A DNA stretch of 64,000 nt from Mugil cephalus (Eukaryota > Chordata > Actinopteri > Mugiliformes > Mugilidae): contig NC_061786.1 in the NCBI RefSeq assembly GCF_022458985.1, positions 6,538,001 to 6,602,000 of the forward strand, read 5' to 3'. The position numbers were made by a program, and so were the translations under genes. A model generated the notes under the pieces. The model made no database searches. It worked only from the letters and a program-made list of their open reading frames with translations, and was not told where the DNA came from. Every line of letters begins with the position of its first letter. Within the stretch, counting starts at the first letter, position 1. This document shows positions 1 to 10,802 of this stretch, one piece after another.

Positions 1-12
1 CGTTTTATTTAG

Positions 13-984
13 ATTGCACTTATTGCTGAACTTTTGCGGCTTCAACAGAACAAACAGCTCTCAGCTAACATATCTGTTGAAGACATGATGGAGCTGCTGA
101 TGGAGGAGAGCAAGAAGACTCTCAGAATCCAGTGAGTATTTGAGAAACACACCACACCTGACTTTTACTATGCTCAGAATAAGGAATTGTAAACATTAAA
201 CTTTTCTTTGTGTTTAAAGGATGTGGGAGTTTGAAATGGACGGCTTCCATAAGACCTACGCCAAACCTCTTGCCCAGCTGGTAAGGACCCACTCTGAACA
301 CTAGTTTGAATTCAACTGATACTTATTTCACTTCTTTTTCTTCTGGAAATATGTTCAATCTGCTCAACACTCATTTTCATTTCTTGTTTCAGGTGTGGGA
401 AGTGAGCAACAGCATGAAAAATAGAGATGTGGAGTTTGAAGCCAGAAGGTTCCTCCACACCTCAGAGCCCATGCCTCACAACTTCCAGTAAGTTACATCT
501 GCCATTCATTTCTTCTCAGCTAAGTTGTTTGGTTGTGATGTTTGTGTCGTTTCCTGAAGTGTTTTAAAACTAACTCTGAATAATTGTAACCCACAGACAT
601 CCCATGATCATCAGCCAGGCCAAGGAGTTTGCCAGGAGGCTGACAGAGCAGCAGTGTGAGGCCCCCAGCTCCAAACAGCCTGAACCATGGGAGGTGGTGG
701 CGGAGGTGGTTCCCAAAGTCCTGCAGGGCTTCTGGGACCTTCCTCCAGGCACTTGTGTTGACATGCCCTCCAAGAAGCTCTGTAAAATAGCTGTTGGAGT
801 CACAAAAGCTGTAGAGGACCGGGTCTACGCTGCTCTGTCGTCCATATTCGTGCAGTTCACGTACACTCGCGCCATACGAGACGACATGGTCCAGTCTATC
901 CAGGACAAAGTTAGACAGGCCTACACCGAAGACGTCTGTGCCATGTTGGTGCAAAACATGGTGAAAAACATTGATGTATTTTAA
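13..984 (+). CDS. 3' part of an unrecognised multi-exon gene
   Basis: Four exons join in one frame: 13-131, 220-280, 393-487 and 597-984. Each is bounded by AG acceptors and GT donors (gtgagt, gtaagg, gtaagt). The joined frame gives about 220 residues ending in NIDVF and a TAA at 982-984. The first exon begins directly after an AG at 11-12, so the gene continues beyond the left edge. The protein is soluble-looking, with no membrane segment. It begins with a leucine/glutamine-rich helical stretch (AELLRLQQNKQLS), then a Trp/Glu-rich segment and a helical C-terminus. I do not recognise the family and assign no function. The phase match at all three junctions (2, 0, 2) is the main support for a real gene. 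It runs tail-to-tail against the dehydratase gene to its right. Confidence 0.75.
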
Positions 985-1622
985 TGTTACTGTGTATTTA
1001 CCTTTGTTTTGGCATAAGTCGGGTGGTTGTCCCGCAGGTGGCAAAACATATTAGACGTGTTTCCTCCTTTGACTGCAATTTTTTTTATAACGTGATTTAC
1101 ATGCTGGCAAGCCGTCCTCAAAAACGACACCATGGTTGTTTTTCCTGTATCCAAAATTTGGAGGGACCAAAACAAAGCAACACACGTGGGTGCTGCGTAA
1201 CTTTGTTTTCGTTCCGTTTGAGTTGCCCTTAACTACGGTTCCGGCATAATATTTTCTGACAGTATTCAGGAAACGTTATGATCAATTAATCGTAGCTCTT
1301 AACTGTGAAATCGAGTAATTGTGACATCCCTGTAGGTGGCTGTTGCATTTGTCCGGCTTGATGCTTGGAAACCGCGTCAATACGAACAGATCCAGTCGTT
1401 GGAAAACATAATGGATCTGGGGTTATTGTCAAGAAAGAAGGCACATTAAACTGAATATTTCCTGCTGTGTGGGCACGCCCCACCTGTCACAACTCCGTCC
1501 CCCACCAGTGGGTCACGCCCCACACATTGAAAAGCACTGTCTTAAGTCAACAGCGACCATATATGCGTAGGTTTGCATCACGCTATTAAACATAGTCTAA
1601 TATCAGTTTCAAGGAAACCAAC
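985..1622. other. Convergent intergenic stretch, no exon seen
   Basis: This lies between the stop of the plus-strand gene and the last visible exon of the dehydratase gene. I looked on the minus strand for the expected VEPACGAA and CGG-S/N-N coding segments of the dehydratase C-terminus and found neither. No AATAAA follows the plus-strand stop closely. Around 1470-1535 there are two related gtgggnCACGCCCCAC stretches, typical of old repeat debris. Confidence 0.6.
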
Positions 1623-2864
1623 CTAGGAATCTTTGGACGGCATTCAGAGCCTGTTGGTCAGTCACCACTTCGGAGATGATGGTCACCTCGCTGCTCTGGC
1701 TGTATTCAAAGGCTTTCTTGCAAACTGTCTTTGCTCCCAGACATTTAGCTTCACTGTGGAGAGGCACACGGACAAAGAGGTGAGGCTGCGTTACAAAAAC
1801 TACTGTGGGAAAACTTTTGCATCCTCCAAACATCTAACCTGGTGATGTCGTCCAAAGTGACCACTCTCCCCGCCTTGACCGCAGCGTTGAAACAGTCTGC
1901 CCCCACTGTCTCCATGGCGATAATCGGCACGTCATTCCAACCTGCGTCCTTCAGGCCCTGGACGACCCCGCACAGGAGCCCCCCTCCACCCACGGACACC
2001 AGCACAGCTCCGGGTTTCACACTGGGACCCAGCGAGGCAGCAACCTCTGTGATCACACTGGCGTGGCCTTGCCTGAGTAGAGAAAGATACAGGGAGTATA
2101 TAGATAGTCTCTCACAGTTAGAGTCAATTCATCAGCATCACATTGCAGAAATATCTACCACAACAGGGGGTGATCAAACGGAGGAACATAGATGAGTCCT
2201 TCGGTTTCTGCCAGTCTCAGAGCCTCTGCATTAGCATCATCCCAAACCTGAGAAGAAAGAGACTGCTCTTGATTGTCTTGTCAAAAGACTGAAATCATGG
2301 TCCGATGTAAACTGGCATCTGTCCGCAATAAGATCGTCAGAAAAGCAACATTGCTCTTCACCTTGCCCACTATTTTGACAGTTGCCGTCTCATCCTGGAG
2401 CCTCTGGACCACCAGCTGAGGGGTAGAGGAGGGGACTATGATAGTAGCAGGCACACCCATTTTCCTGGCTACATAGGCTGCAGCCATGCCTGCATTACCA
2501 CCTGGAAAAAAGATTGAGTTTCAGAGCCACACGGTCCACCTCTCTAGCTGAATTATTATCAGAATGTTCTGTGCAAAAGTACGCATGTTACCTGAAGAGC
2601 AGACAACTCCTCTGGACTGGCTGGCGAGCTGCAATGACAAACAATCAACATCTGGTCAACTGATTCAGAGTGGGGTTAAGGCTTTGGAGCACCAGAAGAG
2701 GCTCCGGTGTTTATCACCTGCTGGCAGAGGTGTCCAATGCCTCTGATCTTGAATGAACCAGAGGGCTGCGAGTTCTCCATCTTCAGATACACCGGGGTTC
2801 CTGCCAGCTTGGACATGCTGGTACTCTCCAGCAGAGGAGTGTTGACATGGAAATGCTCAGCCAT
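1623..2864 (-). CDS. sdsl: Serine dehydratase-like (L-serine/L-threonine deaminase), C-terminus not found
   Basis: A PLP enzyme of the SDS/SDSL family, which deaminates L-serine and L-threonine to pyruvate or 2-oxobutyrate in the cytosol. Exons in transcript order: 2718-2864, 2592-2628, 2362-2501, 2159-2247, 1839-2072 and 1623-1753. All junctions are in phase and give 259 residues. Visible landmarks are QPSGSFKIRG with the Schiff-base lysine K39, the SSGGNAG substrate loop split across exons 2 and 3, PPFDHPLLW, and the phosphate loop SVGGGGLLCGVVQG. SSGGNAG, CFNAA and LGAKTV resemble SDSL more than SDS. The ATG at 2864 gives the usual short N-terminus. Family members have about 325-330 residues; here the frame ends at RFL(G) with a donor (gttggt) and phase 1. 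The exon(s) for the last ~70 residues, with VEPACGAA and the CGG-S/N-N region, are not in the window, so the gene is either broken or its 3' exons lie beyond the left edge. Confidence 0.9.
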
Positions 2865-3611
2865 GGTTTCTTCAAAAACTTACAAAAAAACATTGTAGAG
2901 GTAGAAAGAATAACACTATTAGCCGGTGAAGCTCAGGAAGAGGCTACAAGTGACTTAAGGAAGAGTATTGGGTTCATCTTTATCAACTGGTATTTATACT
3001 TTTGTTTCACGTATATAGAGCGTTGAGTTGTGTTTTAATCAAAAGGAAACTGATACATACATTTTAGCAGTAATATGTCTGTTAAATGTTCATGCTAAAC
3101 CTTTAGCTAGCTGTTGTTTTAGCATTTAGTGACGCAGCCATTGAGTTCTCACGATAACACAACAGCATAGATATATACACATAGTGCCGCTGGTGCCCGT
3201 TAGAACGATGCGTCAACGCGGTCGCTGTCTTGGGCAGGGGAAAGCCACGTCTACTACTAGTCACAACTCATCGAGTTCTAAAGCCGTTTGTTTTTTGGTG
3301 AGCATGAAAATGTGGAAAGGGTAATATTTACTTTTGAAGAGTGTGAGGGTGTGTCAGTGGAATTTTCATTGTTTCTCTTAAGTGTGTGTACGCTTTTGGC
3401 CCATGCAAGGGCAGGGTTAAAGCAAATTCTCTCTGAGTCGGAGGAAAGCATGATCCCGCCTTAGTTATTTCCAGTGCTATTTCCACAGATGTCTGACCTT
3501 TTTCAGGTGTGATTTTTAAAAAATAAGTGGTTCTACCCTGGAAATTCAAAATATGGGGATTAAGTTAGTCTTTAAACCACTAAAAAAGCGTACATTTTAC
3601 ACATGTGTTTG
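2865..3611. other. Upstream region of sdsl and 3' flank of the THAP gene
   Basis: No coding exon is recognised. It should hold the sdsl promoter and 5' UTR (right to left) and the 3' UTR of the THAP gene ending at 3612. The left arm of a 33-bp inverted repeat (3208-3240) lies about 340 bp upstream of the sdsl start. Confidence 0.5.
3208..3240. repeat. Left arm of a 33-bp inverted repeat
   Basis: The reverse complement of 3208-3240 matches 5297-5329 at 29 of 33 positions. The shared core is CCCCTGCCCAAGA followed by GCGACCG and GTTGACGC. The similarity does not extend noticeably beyond the arms. The two arms enclose the whole THAP-domain gene. Confidence 0.7.
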
Positions 3612-5265
3612 TTAAAAGGAACAGACCGGGCAGTTCAACCAACCAGAGTAGCTGTCGAGTTTCTGCTGCAGATTATCCGTTAGCAATTGTTTATTTTTCA
3701 AATCATCTAGCAGGAATTTCATAGCCTTTTTCTGCCTTCTTTCTCTGTCCCTGGCATTTCTTATGGTCCGCTGCGACGCCTCCAGCTTCTTGAGAGCTTC
3801 GATCAACTTCTGTTTTGCTTGGACTGGGACAAAGGCATACTGGTGATCCTGACTGAGCCTCACTGACGGTGACTTCTCACTGAGGTTGACTTCTCCAAGT
3901 CCGTTGACAGGCGAACGCGAACGTGATTGCTGATATTCTGCCGCTGCCTGAGGTGACGTCCTTTTCAACCTACGTCTACTGGGCACCTGGAGGAAAATAG
4001 TAAAAACTACAAATTTGAAGCCATAAAATCAGGTTGAATGCGACATAACTTATGGTAAAAGAATCCATGTGACATGCCTGTCCTCCAAGAAACTACGTTT
4101 TAAATGTTTATATTAAGGTTAATTCAATAGGAACAATTTCTAATCTATTTTATTATCATTTTGTGGGCACTGCGTGGTGTTAGTGAAATATTAAGATTAT
4201 ATGAGAAACTGTCACGACACTAACTTTGCAATGATGGTCAGGAAAATTAAAAACTGACGGTATCACTCCTTCCCTTAAACGAGTTGACTGTCCAGTCCTG
4301 TCAAAGTCTTCTGGTTTGAAATGACAGCTGCAGACGACTGAGTGCTCCTTTGGCACAAAAGCTCTCCTCCTGAGTGCTGCTGTCCATGCCTGCCTCCTCG
4401 ATTTATCTTTAGGAAACCTACACACAGAACAACTCCATCTGAACAACGCTCAGCTCTGCATGCGTACGTAGCTACAATTCAGGCACATCACCTATGTTAG
4501 CAGTTAATGTTTAGGGGTGTGCATGTCTCCAGTACGCGACGATCCGATATAACGTTATATCGCAATACAGGCGGTAAGATACGATCCATGAATGATACAT
4601 TTTAAAATTTAACGACTTGGTTCAGTTAGATTCGGTAGAATTTCGATATGATTGAATATGGCACGGTTCAATTAGAGGGGGTACGATGCAATCTGACGCC
4701 ATGTTGATAGCAGACAATCATTTTACAATACGAATTAATCGTGTAAAATCCGAAGTTCTTCCACACATTGTACTTTATACTTGTTGGTGCGAACTTGTAA
4801 AAAGTTTCAGAGTCAGCCATTTTTAAATTTCCCTCACAAACTGACGCGGCCGCGGCAAGACAAGTCTCGCGAGAGTTCTATTGAAGGGGTCGGGACATTA
4901 AGTCGAATTCATACAAACTACACTGCAAACGACTGAGGAGTCCAAGTACTGATGCACTCTCGTATCTTTCAAATCAAAATCGATTTTCCGAGTCATATCG
5001 GTTATTCGTTACACTCCTGTTAATATTAATGCCACGAAACTGATTTAATAGATCATTTAGAAATAACATGGTCTACGTAGTACAATTACATACGGTGGCT
5101 GATTGCAACTACTTTATGTTAGCTTAAGAGACACATCAAATTCAACACGTGCATAACTGTTAAAAAATATAATACAGCGTCTCACTTGTGAAATGTTATT
5201 CCTTGTTGCTTAGTTTTGGCGTTTCTTTCGTGGGAACATCCGTAAGCGGCACAAAAGTGTGGCAT
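3612..5265 (-). CDS. THAP-domain protein, THAP6-like (complete, 215 aa)
   Basis: Three exons in phase: 5186-5265 (start), 4225-4417 and 3612-3986 (stop). The first, 80 bp long, begins MPHFCAAYGC and completes the zinc-binding THAP domain, a sequence-specific DNA-binding fold related to P-element transposase. The C2CH ligands are C5, C10, C56 and H59. Conserved P29, W38 and F60 and the closing VIPSVF (the AVPTIF equivalent) at 78-83 are present. Residues ~92-140 are basic and Ser-rich. Residues ~145-200 form a Lys/Leu-rich coiled coil (KLEASQRTIRNARDRERR) like the C-terminus of THAP6, and the length matches that family (~220 aa). Exon 3 starts with GTG (Val) after its acceptor and is not an independent start. 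The family member is inferred. No regulatory site is certain, but a YY1-like motif lies just upstream of the ATG. Confidence 0.9.
4512..5019. mobile_element. hAT-type non-autonomous DNA transposon (508 bp)
   Basis: The left end reads TAGGGGTGTGCATG; the right end, reverse-complemented, reads CAGGAGTGTAACGA. Both fit the CAGGGGTGT-type inverted termini of hAT elements. Flanking 8-bp sequences TTAATGTT (4504-4511) and TTAATATT (5020-5027) form a target-site duplication with one mismatch. The interior has the repeated CGATACGATCC-like pattern common in fish hAT-derived elements and no transposase frame. It sits within intron 1 of the THAP gene. Confidence 0.75.
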
Positions 5266-5296
5266 TTTAGTGTTAGTCTGATACACTGGTCAGAAT

Positions 5297-5329
5297 CCCC
5301 TGCCCAAGATGGCGACCGTGTTGACGCGT
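5297..5329 (-). promoter_or_regulatory. Candidate promoter element of the THAP gene with YY1-like site; right arm of inverted repeat
   Basis: CAAGATGGCGACC at 5305-5317 fits the YY1 core AAGATGGCGGC commonly found at vertebrate transcription starts. It lies about 40 bp upstream of the THAP ATG. It is also the right arm of the inverted repeat whose left arm (3208-3240) carries CAAGACAGCGACC. A promoter role is inference. Confidence 0.45.
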
Positions 5330-6512
5330 CCCTGAATGTTTTTTATCCCCTCCAAAAACTTTATTGACAATTTGCAAAATACAAATAACAAAAAATAAAC
5401 AGCCACCCAGTTTATTTTGGCAATGACACGGGTCACCAACAGCAACATTGACAAGCCTGATCGATGGTGGTGTCTATGTGCTCCATCTAACTATGACACA
5501 ACACGACGTAATGTAAAATGCATTCATGGTAAACCACTGTAAATCATTGCCATGCACTAATGGCAATAACTAAGGTGTTACACTGCACTGCAGTGTGTCT
5601 CAGCAATTTGTCTCAAGATATTGAATGTTGACTTACGCTCGGTTAAAAACGTCTCGTTGAACGAGCCTCTAACCGTGCAGTGTTAAGTCATATTATGGAA
5701 ACTGTCTCACAATTTGAGTGTTAGCTGCAGCGTGATCTAGCTAGCTCCGTCAAGTTAGGATTCACGACTGCCACTTCCGGTTGTTGCTACTTCAAAATAA
5801 TATGACTGCGAGACTGTTCTGTGTCTCTCTTTGTAGAAATTCGCTCACGTTTTACATGAAGCTTTATAATAAACTATTACTGATCCGTATTCCTGCTGTG
5901 CTCTGAGCCATTGCACCGAAATTTCATTTGGTTGGAAATCTAAATGACAAAGTCTGTCTTTATCTAAATATGCATTCTGATAACACGGGTTTCTATTATT
6001 TTGAAAGATATTTCTAGTATTCTTTTGATATGTGTGCTAACTTAACATCTTCACAATTTATTCATGCAGTGTATAGGCATACGTTTTAGTTCTTGAATGC
6101 AAGGAGAGGTGCATAACAGACACAAACACTGTGACCATGACTTAATCCAGACTAAAATTGTCACAAAAAAAAAAGAAAATGTTAAAATATGTTTTTCCAC
6201 CTCATATCTAACTTGTTATCTATTCATATCATTGTAAGCACTCTATTAAATGTTCTAAAAAAAAAGAAAAAGAAAAAAAAGTCAATTGAGCCAAAATTGA
6301 TCCACAGAGCAAACTAAAACATTTTCTCTGATCCATAGGTGCAAGCAACTACTGAAATTCTGGTGGGTCATTTTTGTCCGAATAACACAACAAATGTTTC
6401 ACTGTTACGGTAAAAAATGTTGTTGTGTTAAAATAGCTGTTAAGGATCTCATGAAACCTTGTTCCCATAAAAACAAGGAACATGTACCTTTAACACATTT
6501 TAACTTGCAAAT

Positions 6513-6528
6513 GGGTCAAATTTGACCC
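6513..6528. repeat. Perfect 16-bp palindrome
   Basis: GGGTCAAATTTGACCC is its own reverse complement. It sits in AT-rich, repeat-like sequence (6300-6540) with two TTTAAC/TTAAC stretches, suggestive of a small transposon remnant. No target-site duplication was established. Confidence 0.5.
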
Positions 6529-8356
6529 TAATACAAAACAAAGGTTAATCAGAAAGAAACTTACGTGTGCAACGTTTTCTTCCAGTGCTGAGACTTGAAC
6601 GACCTGTGAACTATAATTCCTCTCTAAAGTCCACAGTTTATTACCATGTCTTAAAACCTCTTCTCTCTGTGTTTCTTAAAGACATCTAGCCAGAGGGATG
6701 CCTTTATAGTTTTCTTTTTATCATAATGTATTGTAACCATGCTATGCTATCTGTTCATGCTATGTATTTCCACCTTTTCCTAACACATATCAGCCTGTTA
6801 AAGTCCTTTGATTTGTGTTCAGACTCCTCAGCGAGCACACACAGTTTTCGTTCTCTGCAGGGATTATAATTCCTTTATTATTATTATTGTACATTAGCTG
6901 TACAGTTACAGGTTGCATTTACACAAAGTAATGGTATGCCCTCTTCAGAACAATGTCCCCCTCTCACACTAAACATCAGTCAACTTATTGCTTCATATTT
7001 TACACTTCATGTTTTGTGTTCAAGGAAATGATGCAAAACCCTTCCTGTACACTGGGTGGCAGCAGTGAGTGGCATCAGAAATGAAACGGGAGAAGTCTGA
7101 AGCAATAATAATAATAATAGAAAACAATATATATTTTTAAATAAAACAACAGAATCGGGGGAATAATACATATCATACAGGAACAGAAATATGAAAATGT
7201 GAAAAAAGATGAAGAAACTTTTTTTCATCTTCATTACCTCTGGGCTAATTAGCCCCTTTTTAATACTGACATATTTTACATATTTTGCTTTTTAAGTCAC
7301 TGTTCTGGGTTGTAGAAAATAAACACGGGAGTTTTAGTTAATATGATTTAGTTCATGGATATTAAATCCTTAAATCTTATGGGAAACACTGCTCTATTTT
7401 ATTGTTCGTTTCGGCTCCTTATACACGAGTGGCGCCAAGACGAGAACCAGTGTCTTTATTCTGAAACGAAAAAATGACTAGAAGAAGTCCGATTATCCAC
7501 CCCTCACCTTTAAAAACATTTTCTACACTATTCCCACACCTACTTCCCTTCCTCTCATCCTCCTCTCTCCCGTTTTACCAACCCGCGACTGCTTTGAACA
7601 AACGACAGAAAACATCCAGTGATTCATAAATACTTTTTAAATCAGTTTGAGAAAATAGAAGTAAAAATATTTTTCTTCTATGACCTCAAACATTTTTTAA
7701 TTTGACCACTATCTCAGCGTCCGTGTGGGACGGTCCCATGGTTTCACTTCCTGCTTCCTCCGTCCTGACTTTGCTAACACAGTACTGAGAAAAACTTGCT
7801 CGAACACTTGCCACTTTCCTCTCCAGCTTCACTTTCACGTGTCCCATCTCACACATACTTTCACCAGATCTGTAAATTTCACAGCGTGAAGGTGTTTCCT
7901 TCACCGCCATCCAGTTAGAACACTTCCTTTTTCTGTGTGGTTAATGAGGTTGGCGTTATAAACATCCACATAGGTGTTCCTTTTTTTAATTAACAACCTG
8001 TGAAAACGTGTAAAGATGAAAAATGTTTGGACATTTTCCACATATTACGCTGGGCGGATGTTCGATGCAGCAGCCAAATGACGTTTCATTTTTTAATACC
8101 TTTGTTTTGTTTGTTTGTTTTCAATTCAGCGTCTCTCATGCTGCTGAACTCTCGTGAAGTTGTCAAGCTAAAAATGAAGATTCAGGCAACTTGCTGCAGC
8201 AACTCAGTGAAAATATATTCTGCTTCTACTGTAAAGTGGCTCCGTCGCATTCGAACAAACGAGAAAAAAAGTGTCTCCGTCTTTGCCTCTTCTTCTTTGC
8301 TCTGTCAGCCTCCTGACCTCCTCCGACTTTTTCTGCTTTTCTTTCTTCGACCGCCG

Positions 8357-8388
8357 CCTCCTCCTCCTCCTCCTCCTCCTCCTCCTCT
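8357..8388. repeat. (CCT)n microsatellite
   Basis: About ten CCT units, read as GGA on the transcribed minus strand. It lies in the 3' UTR of ppp1r13b, some 50 bp after the stop codon. Confidence 0.9.
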
Positions 8389-8435
8389 GCTTCTTCATCT
8401 TTTCTGTGTGTGTGTGCACATTCATGGTCTGGGCT

Positions 8436-10802
8436 TTATGCCAGCGAGCGTTGTCTGGGTTTGATCCTTGGATACAGCTGGAGAGAGGGAGAGAGAGAGA
8501 GAGAGAGAGGGCAGGGTCACTACATCATGTTAACATTGTTCTCAAGGTGCCTGAACATCATGAGGCCGACATTAAGAAGCCGTTTCCGCCGGTAAATTAT
8601 AGCCACCCGTTCCACTGAGCTGATGGAAACGAGTATTGATGATGCTTCCTGTCTGCTGTGAAGTGTTAATGTAGCTGTGTACGCGGTTACTACCAACACT
8701 GAGGCAGATGGAATAAAAGTCAAACATTACCAGTCCAAAGCATTTGTAATAATTATTAATATAAGTGAGACACTAGTTAACAGTTTTCCTGTACGGTGCA
8801 GTTTTGAGGATTTGCACAGTAGAGAAGCGTGGACATTTTTAGAAAGAGCAATGAAAATGTTTTTTTTTTTTTTTTTTTCTTTTTGGAAGACGAGAAGCTG
8901 GATGGATTTTATGGGTGGATTTTATTTTACTACCAGTTGCTAATTTTCCCACAAGATTTACCATAAATTCGAGTTAGCAACGAATGCCTCCTCTGAACAC
9001 TCAGTGAACTACAAGATGGACTGATGAAGGTTCATGGAGTCACAGTGAAGTTGACTTCTGACCTTTTGGATGTGAAATCTCTTCTTTGTGTCGCATTAGA
9101 CATTTTATGTGACATTTGCACTTGATAAGGTCAAAAAAAAAAAAAAAAACCCTGTTCTGTGAGGTCACAGAGACCCTGACCTTTAACTTGATGCTCATCC
9201 GTGAATCAAAGTGGACGTTTGTGGGAAATTTGAGAAGTGTCGCGGAGACGGTCACTGGCACAGAGGCAACAACAAATAGTTGTATCACACGATTTAACTG
9301 CGCCGCTGATTTAAAAAACTGCAACGCCGCTGCATCACAACTTTCATCTGCGCATTTTCACTGATCAGAGACTTCAAATTCAAACATGTATTTCAACAAT
9401 TGGGTTCGGCTCAGTGTTGCTGCTTTCATGCCCAGTTGGGTGGTTTTCAGTTTTATTGTACAGATAAAAATAGAGTTGGGCGGACAAACAAACTTTGGGC
9501 TGGTTTGGAATTTTTTTGGCAGAAGATTCGAAACAAACTTGAAGTATATTTACTTCTTACGTGTGTGTGTGTGTGTGTGTTTGCTCTAAGAGTAAAGAGT
9601 AACATGCCTATTGTTAGTGATGTAAGTGGGACATTTTTCTACCCTGTGGATATGGAGTTGAGTTTTCCCATCATGCTCAGCTGTACAGCGAGTTCTCAAA
9701 TGTAGCGTCTTCTGTCGGTTCAGGCACTTAAACTACATTACCAGGGGTGTAGGTCAACGAATTAACAAGGTGAGACGCCGACATCACAGAGCGCAGACGG
9801 TGGATTGATTCGGCTTTACCTTGTGCTGCTGTAAGTCACACTGAGGCGAGAAGTGAAGCTGCCTCGTGGGTTACGACGACGTTCATAGCTTACATCTTTT
9901 TAACAGGAGGTTTTGTTTGACTGCAGCAGTTTGATCTTGTTGATTTAAATGTGGGAGCTGTTTTTAATGTTTAACTGACAGATTTTCACTTTGAAATTGA
10001 CATTTTCCGTCAACAGCAGGATGAAGGGTGTGGCCAAAAAAAAAAAAAAAAAAAAACATACACCGATCACTGCTTTCATTGAATGTGTGGACAAAGAGCT
10101 CTTTCTTTGACTCTGGCGCTGTGGCATTTTATATTTGCGTGCTGGCAGAGATATACCTGTTTATGCTTGTGATGCACTCTTTTATCTCATTCACCGACAC
10201 GTTCGAGGAAATCACCACACTGTCGGCACAACACCAACGAGTAAAACAGGCAGAGACAGAAAGACTTACTGGGGGGGACAATTCATGTTTTTCACAAATT
10301 GGCCCCCCCGGGATCTGCACCCATGTACATAGGGGAAATGGGTGTCAAGCAGATAAGTGCTTCCCCTTTTTTAATATCTTAATTCAGAATATAATTTACC
10401 TGTGCCTCAACTGCTTTTCTTTCTATCATAGCATAAGCAATCTGGGTAGTTAAAGTACTAACCAAGATATCAGTCTAATACTTTGGGAGGTTTTGTGAGC
10501 GTTTCTGAACAACTTTTGGGCTGGAAACCATCAGCTGTATCTGGCAGCGCTTGCGCAATAAGTCGTACCCAGCATTACACTGAGTGTCTTGCGTTCTCTT
10601 ACCCCCAGCAGGTTTCTCGGTATATATCCTTCGCGATCGTTCAGCCGCGCCCACCACCACTCCGTCTCAGTGTCGTCGCGGCGACGCAGGACAGTAACAG
10701 CGTCGCCCTCGCTGAAGGACAGCTCATCCGCCTGCTGGGCGGTGTAGTCCCACAGAGTGTAGACCAAGCCTTTGTTCATCACTCCCAACTTTTCCTGAAC
10801 AC
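8436..10802 (-). CDS. ppp1r13b: ppp1r13b SH3 exon and 42-bp terminal exon
   Basis: Exon 10603-10802 encodes the end of the ankyrin block ([11 protein letters not shown]) and the SH3 domain, with ALYDY-type [15 protein letters not shown] and GYIPRNLLG. This ankyrin-SH3 unit forms the p53-binding surface in ASPP proteins. The donor is gtaaga at 10602-10597. The final exon is 2.1 kb further on, at 8436-8477. It encodes [13 protein letters not shown] and a TAA, the standard ASPP C-terminus. Its polypyrimidine tract is a CT microsatellite (8480-8510 on plus as GA). The exon is only 14 codons and is easily missed. Confidence 0.95.

Larger units (their letters stand above)
5330..8435. other. Intergenic DNA plus 3' UTR of ppp1r13b
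   Basis: No coding exon was recognised. The right part should be the 3' UTR of ppp1r13b, which ends its coding at 8436. Candidate polyadenylation signals (TTTATT on plus, AATAAA on minus) occur near 7396, 7456 and 6874. Just after the stop, the minus-strand transcript would carry a (CA) stretch and then the GGA repeat at 8357-8388. Further left are A-rich runs (6165-6180, 6257-6280) and a 16-bp perfect palindrome at 6513-6528. Confidence 0.5.

Noticed and set aside
520..1044. Minus-strand ORF of 174 codons
   Set aside because: It is the antisense shadow of the plus-strand exon 597-984, which has correct splice borders and phase.
3984..3986. Exon 3 of the THAP gene as an independent start
   Set aside because: The codon is GTG directly after an AG acceptor, and the frame continues from exon 2.
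4425..4446. MFRWSCSVC as the start of the THAP protein
   Set aside because: These bases are the polypyrimidine tract and acceptor of exon 2 (tgtgtag before 4417); the real start with C5/C10 is the exon at 5186-5265.
5191..5200. GTGAAATGTT resembling the miR-203 5' part on the plus strand
   Set aside because: Only the first ten bases agree, and the position is coding sequence of the THAP gene on the other strand.
8000..8618. Overlapping plus-strand ORFs with proline or leucine runs
   Set aside because: They come from the CCT and GA microsatellites in the ppp1r13b 3' end; the minus strand carries the real 42-bp terminal exon here.
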